NCBI GenBank assembly: GCA_011033025.1
Contig: WFMF01000008.1
Coordinates: forward strand, 129,001 to 193,000
DNA length: 64,000 bases
Origin: Beroe forskalii
Lineage: Eukaryota; Ctenophora; Nuda; Beroida; Beroidae
Reading direction: 5' to 3'
Part shown: piece after piece, positions 25,488 to 36,402 of the stretch
How positions within the stretch are numbered: position 1 is the stretch's first letter
How the letters are laid out: each line of letters begins with the position of its first letter
Position numbers and translations under genes: made by a program
The notes under the pieces: model-generated
Seen by the model: the letters and a program-made list of their open reading frames with translations, nothing else
Told to the model about the DNA's origin: nothing
Database searches by the model: none

Positions 25488-25656
25488 TGGGAACCGCTTG
25501 AGGAATTATGTGAAGCGCATAATTAGCATCAATTATCTTCACACAATTGAGCACATAATATAGCGTGGGAGACGTCAGACTAATGGGGTGATGAATCTAC
25601 TTGATATGCCAAGAGGGCTACATATTCTGAACCAGACATGGATAATACCCAGTGCA

Positions 25657-25697
25657 ACGTCATCAACTCACCATTATAAACCCTGATAATGACGTCA
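25657..25697 (+). repeat. CRE micro-element copy
   Basis: Near-consensus core, ACGTCATCAACTCACCATT then ATAAACCCTGATAATGACGTCA split by no gap. The CRE is intact, with GCAGCGCCTG just downstream where a CCGCCTA arm would be. It lies only about 170 bp from the copy at 25448. Confidence 0.75.
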
Positions 25698-26523
25698 TAT
25701 TGCAGCGCCTGTTCCTTGCGGGTAGCATCCAGCCCTGACAGAGGGGTATATGTGGCATATATCCCCCCTGAGTTATTGAGGGCCCTGTGAACCAATCCCA
25801 GACGATTACCTTCCACCACAGGTTGGTCACGTGACATCCCCTGCACTCATGACCTGAGTACCTACCTTGAGTAGCTGCCTGCTGAGTGCTGCTGCGGGAC
25901 CTCGGACACGAGCCAACATATTTACACTGGAAGTTAATCAGCATCTGAATCAAGTAACTCGTGTGTGTTATAGGTGGTATTAATTGGACGATTAGCACCT
26001 CTCAAAGGGAAGCAGAGATCATAGTACAGATCATTGGTGATGAGTCACTGGGATCGGAGTTTGGACTGGGACACCCCTTTGAACCTCCCAAACATTCCGT
26101 ACACGATACTCCTGTTTGACGTCCATACATATTCATATATTCATTGGGATGTTAGGAAGGCTTATGTCTGATATGGCCTGAGTGGTATTTTGCCACTTGG
26201 ATCGAAGCAGATGTTTCAAAAAGTAAAGATCAGCCTCAGCGTGGTTTACTGGTTTCAATGTTTTGTAATTTTCTGAACAGAGTAACACACTCATCTGACT
26301 ATCTGAGCCTGATGGCTGTTATCTGCTCAGAGATTCACATTCCCTCTTTCAAAACACCTCACTTCGCATTGACTTCAAACCCCGGAGTGTATTAATAATA
26401 GTTGGTTGCCATGGCAACTACACTTCAATTACCATGGAAACTCAGGGAGTATGTGCGTGCACGAAACCTTGTGTCTGTGATCTTTCTCGCACCAAAGGCA
26501 AGGGTGAAGTCCTCGCATCATAG

Positions 26524-26563
26524 TGATGTCACGTTCAGGGTTTTGAATGGTGGGTTGAAGACG
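26524..26563 (-). repeat. CRE micro-element copy
   Basis: Reads GTGATGTCACGTTCAGGG, TTTTGAATGGTGGGTTGAAG, ACG; the minus-strand core with a changed first palindrome. Confidence 0.55.
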
Positions 26564-26899
26564 GTTCACAGCTCCGACTAGATATTCTGTGTGAAAATCA
26601 TTATATGGTTGAGGTGATTAACTGATTATGGCTGTGGTGATTTATAGTGTTTCAGTGTCTGGTGTTCAGTGTTCACTTTGTCTCGAAGTCTCAAGCTGCA
26701 GTATGTATGATCTGTTAATTGGATAAGTAATTAACCGACTAACACGTTAAATTGAGACTTGTGGTTACACGGCTGTGTGTGTTTGTCTGTGTGTAAGTGA
26801 ACACACAACGACATTTCAGTAATTATAATGATTATGGCTTAACTGGAGTGGTGAGAAGCTGGAATTATGTACACTGGAAATTGAGGTTGAAAGTCATAA

Positions 26900-26932
26900 G
26901 TAATGGGAATTATGATTCATGATTCCCATTAC
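26900..26932. repeat. Short inverted repeat
   Basis: GTAATGGGAAT and ATTCCCATTAC, 11-bp perfect arms with an 11-nt loop, in AT-rich DNA; a second TGATTCATGAT copy follows at about 26938. Confidence 0.65.
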
Positions 26933-27540
26933 ATAATGATTCATGATAATGCTTCCAGTTTTCACGGCTGATAGTGCACTCCGTGCGTTTTTACCGCTTA
27001 AACCGTTTCACGTCGGTCGTGGGGTACAGTATTGCATACATTAAAACTTGCACTTAGGACCATCAAACCCTTAATAACGACTCACTCGCTACTTTCAATC
27101 ATCGTCGAAGTAAAACAATACACTCGTTCATTGTTTCCAAGAAAGCAAGAAACGCACTCTTTGCGCGCATTACTTATGTAGATGAAGCCCTGAGTGCTGT
27201 TGTTAATTGTTTATCAAACTGTACCATCACTTTGTTATAGAGGCTTATATACAAAATTTTCCTAGGAAATTCTAAAATTCTTTAAAAGCTTAAAGGTATT
27301 GTATTAACACAGTAACCCACATAACGGCATGTTGTATTAGTTGTTAAATATGAAATAAACGAATTTATTATAAATATAACATTTTAAATTTCATAATGGT
27401 GAATTCTTGTTGTTGGTGAATCATTTTAATAAATCTCTCTGACGCTCGTCACTCACATAACAGCTCGAAACCCATTAGTGCTTAGTTCTTAAGTAGCACA
27501 AGCCACGTATGAAAAGTAGATAATAGTTCCACATCACACA

Positions 27541-27585
27541 TACACCATTAAAACCTTGATAATGATGGTGCTTTTAACCGCCTAT
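27541..27585 (+). repeat. CRE micro-element copy with one GCCTA arm
   Basis: ACACCATTAAAACCTTGATA, ATGATGG, then AACCGCCTATCA; the downstream ACCGCCTAT arm is kept while the CRE has decayed. Confidence 0.6.
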
Positions 27586-27761
27586 CATTCTGCAACGACC
27601 TGCAAATTAAAAGTATTACTTCGCCATACAATAGCACTCACAATGATAAAACTATTACTGAAATCACTGATAACTTCCCCGATAATGGTCATGTGACTGA
27701 CTATATTTGCTTATCCGACATGTCAGAAGATAAATGGTGAGCTATTTAGCGATTTTATAAT

Positions 27762-27845
27762 GCCCTGATAACTGTTACTGATAAGTTAATAATGATATAG
27801 TTACTGATAACAAAATAATGATAGTTACTGATAAAGTTATAAGTT
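27762..27845. repeat. Degenerate GTTACTGATAA minisatellite
   Basis: GTTACTGATAA recurs four times within about 80 bp with variable AT-rich spacers. Confidence 0.55.
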
Positions 27846-28342
27846 CGCATGTAACTTTATAGAACTTTGCCAAAGTTGGCAGCATTCTATTTTATTTCCA
27901 TATTCCCACGAGGCCACCAAGATTATAATCTGCCATTCACTTTCGCTTCATTAATTTTTCGCGATTTTTGAAGTCTTAAAATGAAACGAGCAAACTTTTT
28001 TGGACATCATAATATTTCCTATGAAGGACGAAGGTATAACAGTGAATATTCAAGTATGCTCAAAAATCTAAATGTCCAGTTATTAAAGCATGCCTCTTGA
28101 ATTCCAGACTGGTTCAGACACTTGGAATTTTGCCAAACCAGATGTGACTTTATATATTCCCATTTCCCGATTCGTTCTGCTTGGCGTATAATAATTATAC
28201 CCAAAATATTTAAAATCCATTTACCAGAACTACCAAAATACCTCTAAAGCTGGTTACATGGTTATATGTATTGTGGTAAATTCATAAAATGACTCGAGTT
28301 GTTGCTTACGAGCTTATAGTAGCTTGAATATATAGTGTGACG

Positions 28343-28396
28343 TTGACAATTAACCATTCTAAGTCATGATAATGACGTCATCCACCACCGCCTATG
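28343..28396 (+). repeat. CRE micro-element copy with GCCTA arm
   Basis: TTGACAATTAACCATTCTAA, GTCATGATAATGACGTCATC, then ACCGCCTAT. The intact CRE and the downstream arm are at consensus spacing. Confidence 0.7.
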
Positions 28397-29199
28397 TATA
28401 TCAGTGGGGAGTGATGTTTTAAGTTGCTGCACTCTCTGCTTCTTCGTGTACATATTTCCCCTCTAATGCATGGCATGATGTACTGTACCGGTGCAGTGCC
28501 ACATTAGCAAGGGTTCACACTTCATGTTTACATTGGAAGCAGGACTGTGAGTTTGTAGTTCAAACTTCAAATCTGAACAAGAGTCCAATTTAATTTAAAA
28601 TCTAGCGTTAATCTATAAAGATTAAAGAAATAGGGGCCGCCAATTTGTTTTCAACTCAAAGGATGTTAATTTCAAACGGGGACTAGTGATAAACTAGATA
28701 CTTACTCAGTATCAGCAACATTAAACTTTGAAGCCGGTGGGATAAAATTTAACTGCTTTAAGTTGAGAGAGGCTCTTTGTGAATGGTACTTAGATAATAT
28801 CATTTCTAATGAAAGATAATAAAGGTGTTCGATGTTTTAGCTCACAAGTAATCCTTGTAGTGCTCTTAGTTTAAAACCCCGCTTAATTTGATGCCACATC
28901 AAAACCATCAGGTACAAACCATCAAGCTACACCCTTAAGTTTAAAAAGTTTATCAGTTATGGATCAAACATTTCAGTTATGGGATCAAACATGAGCAGGT
29001 TGATATGTGTTATATGATAGAATATAGATACCAGTTGTAGTCACCAAGTAATTTCTGGTCTGCCACCGTAGCACGGTTATGTTTCACTTAGATCTACGCT
29101 TACCTTCCAAAAAGGAAAATCCCCTCGGTAGCAGATATCAAAATCCCCTCGGTTTCAAGCTTGCTCGGAGCCAAGAGCCAATTAAGTGACCATTAAGTA

Positions 29200-30250
29200 C
29201 AGCCCGCCGCAGGCGAAAATTTTCAAGGTTTTGCACATGAATCTGCCTCTTAGATCAATTTAGTTAATGTATAATGTGATTAAAACAGCCAGCCATAGGC
29301 AAAAATTGTGAAAGTTTTACACCTGAGATTGTGTAGGATCAATTTAGTGACATAATTGGATCACAACAGCCCGCCGCAGGCGAAAATTTTTAAGGTTTTG
29401 TGCGTGAATCTGCCTCTAAGATCAATTTGTTTATTAATGCATAATGTGATTCAAACAGCCAGCCGTTGGCAAAAATTGTGAAAGTATTACATCTGAGATT
29501 GTGTGTAGGATCAATTTAGTGACATTACTGAATCACAACAGCCCGCCGCAGGCTAAAATTTTAAGGTTTTGTGTGAATCTGCCTCTAAGATCAATCTATT
29601 TAATGTATAATGTGATTAAAACAGTCAGCTGTAGGCAAAAATTGCGAAGGTTTTATACCTTAGATTGTGTTTAGGATCAATTTAGTGACATAATTGGATC
29701 ATAACAGCCCGCCGCAGGCGAAAATTTTTAAGGTTTTGTGTGAATCTGCCTCTAAGATCAATCTATTTAATGTATAATGTGATTAAAACAGCCGGCCGTA
29801 GGCAAAAATTGCGAAGGTTTTATACCTTAGATTGTGTTTAGGATCAATTTAGTGACATAATTGGATCATAACAGCCCGCCGCAGGCGAAAATTTTGAAGG
29901 TTTTGTGCGTGAATCTGCCTCTAAGATCAATTTGTTTATTAATGTATAATGTGATTCAAACAGCCGGCCGTAGGCAAAAATTGCGAAGATTTTATACCTT
30001 AGATTGTGTTTAGGATCAATTTAGTGACATAATTGGATCATAACAGCCCGCCGCAGGCAAAATTTTAAGGTTTTGTGCGTGAATCTGCCTCTAAGATCAA
30101 TTTGTTTATTAATGTATAATGTGATTCAAACAGCCGGCCGTAGGCAAAAATTGTGAATGTATTACATCTGAGATTGTGTGTCGGATCAATTTAGTGACAT
30201 TACTGAATCACAACAGCCCGCCGCAGGCGAAAATTTTTAAGGTTTTGTGC
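29200..30250 (+). repeat. 168-bp minisatellite, about 6.5 copies
   Basis: CAGCCCGCCGCAGGCGAAAA starts units near 29200, 29367, 29539, 29704, 29872, 30043 and 30213, a period of about 165-172 bp. Each unit is itself two diverged halves of about 84 bp, the second starting CAGCCGGCCGTAGGC. Every half contains AGATCAATYTR or GGATCAATTTAGTGACAT. The GCCGCAGGC/GCCGTAGGC variation keeps a short inverted pattern (GCC...GGC). Confidence 0.85.
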
Positions 30251-30364
30251 CTGAGTCTGCCTCTGAGATCAATCTGGTAATGTTTAATTTGATTAACAAT
30301 CCTTTTCTTGCCAAAGGCGTTTCTATCAATTATCTATTATTACAAAGTTTAAAATGGTCAGTAT

Positions 30365-30775
30365 TTTCCTCTTGTGTGGCATATCGCTTTTCCCTCACCT
30401 CACTTCCCCTCACCTTACATCTCATCACGAATCACCGTAATTCCCCTCGCCATACTTCCCCTCGCCATACTTCCCCTCACCTTAATTAGTTAATTCCCCT
30501 CACCGAACTTCCCCTCACCATACCTCCCCTTACCTTAATAATTACTTAATTACCCTTACTTCCCCTCATCTTAATTACTTAAGTCCCCTCACTTTACTTT
30601 CACTCAGTTTATGCCCCCTCGGCTCAATTCCCCTCAGCCCATCTGACCATTACACCATCTTCCTCTACTTCACTTCCCTTGCTTCACTACCTGCTTCCCT
30701 CGGCCCTCACCTTATGATCACTTCCCTCACGTCCCTTTGTATGTTTGTATTCCCCTCACATATATGCATCTTTAC
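30365..30775 (+). repeat. Pyrimidine-rich CCCCTCACC minisatellite
   Basis: CTTCCCCTCACC-type words recur at irregular spacing of roughly 12-35 bp, giving a strand strongly biased to C and T. It is the second tandem array inside the TIR element. Confidence 0.75.
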
Positions 30776-31050
30776 AGTTAAAATTGATCTACGTTGTTAT
30801 TAGAACACTTTAGTTGCAAATAAATATACAATTTTTTATCAATTTTCTATTCGAGATTTTGACTTGAAAATCCCCTCGGTTTTGAAAAAAATCCCCTCGG
30901 TAGCAGTGCTACTCCTGCTACCCACTTTTGGAAGGTAAGGATCAACGTGCGTCCATAAGGTCCGTGAAAAATGAAAATTAATCAAACCACAGGAGTCGCT
31001 GGTTTATGATTGAATTTCGTGGTTTTTATTGCTATATATGCTCCCTGCTA

Positions 31051-31120
31051 GCAATAGGGGTGTGGTGTCATCAACTCACCACTTTATACCCTGAAAATGA
31101 CGTCACATTGGCCACCTACT
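31051..31120 (+). repeat. CRE micro-element copy with both arms
   Basis: GCAATAGGGGTGTGGT, GTCATCAACTCACCACTT, TATACCCTGAAAATGACGTC, then GGCCACCTAC. Both decayed arms are present at the spacing of the 19965 copy and the CRE is intact. Confidence 0.7.
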
Positions 31121-32037
31121 ACCTTCACAGCGGGTAGAGTTCAGACGTTATGTGTGTGCGATATATTGCAAAGTAGAGACCACACGGCTTAAACCTACTT
31201 GTAATGGAGCGCTCATCCAATCATATTGCTTATCTGATATGTTTTTACCAATGGCAGGCCACCATTCTCTGATTAAAGTGTCTTGTATGTGTGTATGTAT
31301 ACATGTTAAAGTACACTGGGTTCATATGCTACATTTTATGTATGTTGGAGCTCTGAAATTAGAGTAGTCAGTTCTAAGCTCTTTTAATCTAGATTGACTG
31401 AAATTATAGGCTCCACATTATGTCTGAAAAGTTTGCGATTTACTTTATTGACTGATGCTCATCTACTCATCTAGAATGTAGAAAAGTAAAGAGCGAAGAG
31501 CGGATTTTTCAACGCTCTCGTATGTACCTACAATAAAAGTATACAATGTAAATTCATACGTCGTACCAATCATAAAGTTTTTTCTAGGTCATCATATTAT
31601 TTTAATGAGCTGAATGATTTTCGAGCTACTTCAAACTTCTTTCAGAGTTTTAGCAAGCAAAGCTTTTCCTCTGCCTGCGAGGCTTCTGTATTTCTTTACT
31701 TCTTTATACATAAGTTCTACTAATGTTACTGTGTAAAAGGTGGAGAAAGAGGACCTTTCTTATGGTAAAAACTTGCTGATATGCTCATGAGTCATGTCTG
31801 TTATGGGTGATACATTCTTTGGGCGTGGTTACATCCGTCGACCATGTCCATTGAATTCCGACTCGAATTCAGCGTGTTCCATACGTGCAGTAGCAACGAT
31901 ACCAATCATATCTACTTGGGTTTAGCTGGTGATGAGCCAAAAAGAGGCTTCATTAATAACTCTGATAGTCCGACACTGATGTACATTTTTGAGTATTGAC
32001 ATAAGTAATTGAAACTTGAATACTGGATAGTTCCAAT

Positions 32038-32320
32038 TTTTTTCCAAAAACCAAAAAGGATTTGGTTGTGATGGTCCGCGGCGGTTTTAAGGCGTTCTTT
32101 ACTTCAAAACCCATGATATGGAAAAGAACGCGACGGTGAAAACTGCTGCAACGTCACTTCAAATTGTACAGCATTCACGAAGCTATAATGCTTCGAAAAA
32201 GTGCCGTTGCGGCAGTTTTCACCGTCGCGTTCTTTTCCATATCATGGGTTTTGAAGTAAAGAACGCCTTAAAACCGCCGCGGACCATCACAACCAAATCC
32301 TTTTTGGTTTTTGGAAAAAA
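32038..32320. repeat. Long hairpin: 116-bp arms, 51-bp spacer
   Basis: The arms at 32038-32153 and 32205-32320 are almost perfectly complementary; I see one mismatch, in the AACTGCTGCAACG / CGTTGCGGCAGTT block. They include GTCCGCGGCGG and CCATGATATGG blocks. The spacer holds a smaller GAAGC...GCTTC pairing. The open frame across the right arm is a by-product. No target duplication was found. Confidence 0.85.
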
Positions 32321-32765
32321 ATATCACCCTTTTTCTGTGCTCAGATATTGAAATTTGGCGTCAAATCGCGCGTACAAAATTCGCGTTACCTAGCATTACT
32401 GATGACGTCACAATTACGTCATAAAATTAGATTAACTATCTGAGAAATATTCATTAGCACAGTTGGGACTATGACCAACAACATATCCAAAGATGAAGTT
32501 CTGGGATGGTCCCGTTCTCTCACAATCATCCTTACCGATTTTGCTATTTTTTGCGATTTTTTCGTGTCAAAGTGTTTCAAACAAGCGAAAATATCTCAAT
32601 GATCCCAAGAAGCTCAGAATTTTTCGACCACTTCTTTGGAAAGTACTTTGAATTTCCTTTCCGCGCTATCAGAAGCATTTTTTCCTATCTCGAAAGCTTC
32701 ATACCGAAAAATTGCGTTGAAAAACGCCTATTTTTGGGGAATCGAAATTTGAAATTCTTGGTTTT

Positions 32766-32800
32766 GTGACGTCATTATGACGTCATTATCATGTCATGAA
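32766..32800 (-). repeat. Possible CRE micro-element fragment
   Basis: TGACGTCATTATGACGTCAT, TATCATG: two adjacent CRE palindromes, the second followed by the TATCATG that starts the core. The remainder of the core is missing. Confidence 0.35.
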
Positions 32801-32962
32801 ATAGTTTTTAAGGTCATTTTTAGAAAGCTCTATCTTTCTACTTTCCAACGCTGGGTCGATGAGTACTGTATCTTTTACGGTTCTCGAGATATACCTCTTT
32901 AAAGAGGGTATACTTTTCGCCTAAAAATGTTCTCTATTGGTATGTATATACATATGTATATA

Positions 32963-33382
32963 GGATAGCCAAAAACAATTGAAAATTGTTTGGGTTTCGC
33001 AGCCACTCCAGTTCCTAAAATAATACGATAAAAATTATTGATATGAATTTTAATCGCAGCCCGGTCGTGGCGGTGCATCTTGTTAATGTTTGCAAAGTTA
33101 ATCGATTTGACGATTCACGTTCTTCAAAGTTATTAAGGGGCCAATACGTTTATCACATTTCTGTGTTTAGGTACAGCTCGATCTTGACAAAGTCAAAGAG
33201 GGATTTACACAATGAATTAAAGAGCTGTTATTCCATTACTACATTGAAATTGCAGTGGTCTACCACCGTGCACCGCCACGACCGGGCTGCGATTAAAATT
33301 CATATCAATAATTTTTATCGTATTATTTTAGGAACTGGGTGGCTGCGAAACCCAAACAATTTTCAATTGTTTTTGGCTATCC
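32963..33382. repeat. Long hairpin: about 115-bp arms, 191-bp spacer
   Basis: 32963-33077 and 33269-33382 are reverse complements with very few differences, starting GGATAGCCAAAAACAATTG and ending in the GGTCGTGGCGGTGCA block. The left flank ends in TATATA and the right begins ATATCAC, a weak candidate duplication. No coding content is convincing. Confidence 0.85.
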
Positions 33383-33429
33383 ATATCACTCTTTTGGCAA
33401 AAAAACTTACTACATTCAGTACAAGTTGA

Positions 33430-34330
33430 GATAATTGCTTTAATTAGTCAATTATTTCATTAAAGCAGTTTACAACCGGTAATCAAATTTAATGTACAAA
33501 ACGTAATTTCGGCTCTAGTAAATAATACCGTTAGAATTAAGTCGGTATCATTTTTAATTTTTGAGCTATACGAGATAATTACTTTAATTGGCCAATTATT
33601 CAATTAAGCGGTTGACAACCTGTACTCAAATTAGCGTATAATCCGTAATTTTGGCTCTAGTTAATGATTCCGTTAGAATTAAGTCGTTATCATCTTTTGT
33701 TTTCGAGTTATACACGATAATTACTTTAATTGGTCAATTATCTCATTAGGCGGTTGAGAACAGGTACTCAAGTTAACCGTATAAAACGTAATTTTGGCTC
33801 TAGTTAATGATGCCGTTAGAATTGAGTCGTTATCATCTTTTGTTTTCGAGTTATACACGATAATTACTTTAATTGGTCAATTATCTCATTAGGCGGTTGA
33901 GAACCGATACTCAAGTTAGACGTATAAAGCGTTATTTTGGCTTAAGTTAATGATATCGTTGGAATAAAGTCGCTATCATTTTTACTTTCGGAGCTATAAG
34001 CGTTAATTACTTTAATTGGTCAATTATCTCATTAGCCGGTTGAAAACCGGTACTCAAATTAAAAGCATATAACGTTATTTTGGCTCTAGTTAATGATACC
34101 GTTGGAATTAAGTCGCTATCATTTCTACTTTCGGAGTTATACGCGATAATTACTTTAATTGGTCAATTATCTCATTAGGCGGTTGAAAACCGGTACGCAA
34201 ATTAAACACATATAACGTTATTGTGGCTCTAGTTAATAATACCGTTAGAATTAAGCCGCTATCATTTTTACTTTCTGAGTTATAAGCGATAATTACTTTA
34301 ATTGGTCAATTATCCAATTAAGGATTTGGC
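33430..34330 (+). repeat. 142-bp tandem array, about 6.3 copies
   Basis: TAATTACTTTAATTGGTCAA recurs near 33577, 33719, 33861, 34003, 34146 and 34289, with an older copy near 33435. Each unit carries TAGGCGGTTGA, TTTTGGCTCTAGTTAATGA and GTTAGAATTAAGTCG. Adjacent units differ by scattered substitutions but keep the 142-143-bp period, typical of a satellite or an element-borne array. Confidence 0.9.
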
Positions 34331-34675
34331 GAAAATATTTTTAACATGCCCTAGTGCACGCACCTCATTCTAGTGTTTCATATGCCGTTTAGATTACGGT
34401 TCTATCTTTTATGGTTCTCCCGTGAAGTGTTTTCCCGTTTTGTGGTGGGAGGAGGAGTCGTACCGTCCATAACACTAATTTTTGGCAAAACGGGATTTTT
34501 TTGATAATTTATTGTGAAAAAAAGGTGCGACTGATTTTCATGAAAGTTTCAGGGATTGTTCTTTATACAATGGACTACAACTGTGCAAATTTTCATGTCC
34601 AACAAAGCTCGTTAACATGTCTTAAACGCGACTCGAAAATCACGATTTTCGCAAATCACTGTATTTTTATATAGT
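34331..34675. other. Unassigned spacer between array and hairpin element
   Basis: AT-rich DNA with a G-rich GTGGTGGGAGGAGGAG segment (34442-34457). No coding content was recognised. Its style resembles the interiors of other repeat elements here, but no copy was found in the window. Confidence 0.35.
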
Positions 34676-34975
34676 GGGCGCTGGCAAACTCATTTTTCAA
34701 AAGATGAAAATTGGTTCTGCTACGACTTTCAGCACTTCGTGCTGGTACTTCTGGCTCTTTTACTGTGTCTGGGACTGTGTCTGGCCAGCAGTCCCGGCCC
34801 TTCGGGCCGGGACTGCTGCCATCGGCCCCTTCGGGCCGATGGCACCCCTGCCCTTTGGGCGGGGTTGCTGATCGTTCGAGATGCCTCGGCCCTTCGGGCC
34901 GAGGGCATCTGCCCTTCGGGCAGATGCCCTCGTCCAGAGACCCCATAACGTGGCCGCGAGCGCTTGCCAGCGCCC
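34676..34975. mobile_element. Hairpin-array TIR element A (300 bp)
   Basis: Perfect 12-bp terminal inverted repeats, GGGCGCTGGCAA and TTGCCAGCGCCC, enclose a GC-rich interior made of consecutive hairpins. Each has a different stem but the same CCC-TTC-GGG tip: a 15-bp stem at 34786-34818, an 11-bp stem at 34818-34843, an imperfect one at 34845-34866, a 13-bp stem with one bulge at 34880-34909, and a perfect 12-bp stem at 34903-34929. The last two share GGGCATC and cannot form together. Apparent reading frames on both strands are by-products. No target duplication was identified. Confidence 0.7.
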
Positions 34976-35210
34976 TGACCTATATACCTATCTATATATA
35001 TGGTCGTAACCCGATTTAACAAGAACACCCTCGATTTTGGCAAAATTCAAGTTGTAATAACTCGGCCATTTTTCATCCAATCGATCTGAAATTTTGACAG
35101 TTGCACATTTGGCCTCTAAACATGCCGTGTTCATTTTAGTGCAATTTCGGCAATGAGAACTTACTCAAATTTCAACGTGAAATATGGCCAATCCATGAAA
35201 ACATATGGTT

Positions 35211-35569
35211 GGGGGCTGGCAAGCAAAGTTACATAAACTCACTCCCGATGCTCGGAGGCTCGTGTACTGTTAGGATAGCCGTCCAATGCTCGCCCTCGGA
35301 CCCTTCGGGTCCTCGGGCTCGCGCCTTCGGCCCTCGCACTGTTAGGTTCGCCGTTCAATACTCGCCCTCAGGCCCGGGCCCTTGTTGCTCGGGCCTTCGG
35401 CCCTCGCACTGTTAGATCCGCCGTCCATGCTCACCCTCGGACCTTTCGGGTCTCGGGCTCATGCTCGGGCCTTCGGCCCTCGCCCAGTAAGGTTCGTTGT
35501 CCAAAGCTCGCCCTCGGGCCCTTCGGGCCCTCGGGCTCGCAAACCGCCGCGGGGGGCTTGCCAGCCCCC
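35211..35569. mobile_element. Hairpin-array TIR element B (359 bp)
   Basis: Perfect 13-bp inverted ends GGGGGCTGGCAAG and CTTGCCAGCCCCC, clearly related to element A, 235 bp downstream of it. The interior has three to four degenerate units with the marker GCACTGTTAG (35336, 35406) and hairpins GGACCC-TTC-GGGTCC and GGGCCC-TTC-GGGCCC. The right flank of both elements begins TGA, which may be part of the conserved end. Confidence 0.7.
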
Positions 35570-35819
35570 TGATTATAAAGTTTCACTCCCCCTTCAGCCA
35601 TCCCGCTTGTTTACATTCCCCCGGTCCTGCTGGCCCTGTCATCAATTTATTGGCTCACTGGGTTTACGGCTGATTATGTAGTAGAGGTACTTACTGATAC
35701 TCCAATTAGAGCGCTTATAATAATACCCACTAATTGGGTAATGGGTGCAGCGGTGCATCGTACCCATGGGGTCTCTCATCCGATCTATTGACTCTACACT
35801 AATTGACGTTGGTTGAGAT

Positions 35820-35866
35820 TGACGTCATTATTATGCTACAGAATGCTAAACTGATGATGCGAAGCT
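35820..35866 (-). repeat. CRE micro-element copy, diverged
   Basis: TGACGTCATTATTATG at the proximal end, a changed centre, then AACTGATGATGC; one CRE is intact. Confidence 0.5.
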
Positions 35867-36338
35867 GCCAATTCCTCGTGCTCATATCCGTATCTAAAGA
35901 TCCACAGTAATCCACATCGGTGTTATCCAAGAAAGAGAGCACAAGTACTTCCGATAGGTACCTCCTGGTATGATAAAACAGATCTCAATTTAAAATTTAA
36001 ATGCCTTCTTATTTATTAAGTTATTAAGAGCTAGCTAATAAAATGTCGTTCGTCCCATTATGTATCTTCAAGTACTAGCACTACTTTCAGTACAGTACCT
36101 TCTCAATTCTAATATGTTTGGATATCGGTACCTATGTTATGATAAGGAAGACCTCTCTTAATTGAACATTTACAATAAGGGTCCGAATAAAGACGTACAT
36201 CAATTGACAATAATTATGCGGGTTTGTAATCAAAACATTGCCGCCGATAAAGTGTTCTTTGAAGTATCTTAAGTAGATGTGAATCAAGAAAATATTGGGG
36301 GCTTGCGAGATACATCGTCAACCGTTCAATGGTCAGTT

Positions 36339-36393
36339 GATGACATCATTATCATGGATTGCAGTTGTGAATTGATGATGGCAAACCGCCTAG
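36339..36393 (-). repeat. CRE micro-element copy with GCCTA arm
   Basis: GACATCATTATCATGG, a diverged centre, GAATTGATGATGGC, then AAACCGCCTAG. The arm lies on the opposite side of the core from the 28343 copy, which fits arms at both ends of the ancestor. Confidence 0.6.
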
Positions 36394-36402
36394 ATTGCAA
36401 TG

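Larger units (their letters stand above)
29099..30939. mobile_element. 1.84-kb TIR element filled with minisatellites
   Basis: CTTACCTTCCAAAA at the left is matched by TTTTGGAAGGTAAG at the right. The flanks are GATCTACG (29091-29098) and GATCAACG (30940-30947), an 8-bp duplication with one mismatch. Both ends also carry AAAATCCCCTCGGTAGCAG in direct orientation, and the right end adds a GGTAGCAG/CTGCTACC hairpin. The interior is almost wholly tandem repeats. No transposase is seen, so the element is non-autonomous. The 8-bp duplication would suit hAT or a related group, but the termini do not match the hAT pattern, so I leave the superfamily open. Confidence 0.7.

Noticed and set aside
29200..30250. 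CRISPR-like array
   Set aside because: Repeats are about 168 bp with diverged halves and no short unique spacers; the setting is an animal genome. It is a minisatellite inside a transposon.
34786..34929. Bacterial-type intrinsic terminators or bacterial contamination
   Set aside because: The hairpins lack trailing T runs, sit between TIRs in AT-rich animal-like DNA, and are not next to any bacterial gene.
34656..35681. Open frames on both strands across the GC-rich hairpin elements
   Set aside because: Frames are open on opposite strands at once because the DNA is GC-rich and palindromic; no protein family is matched.
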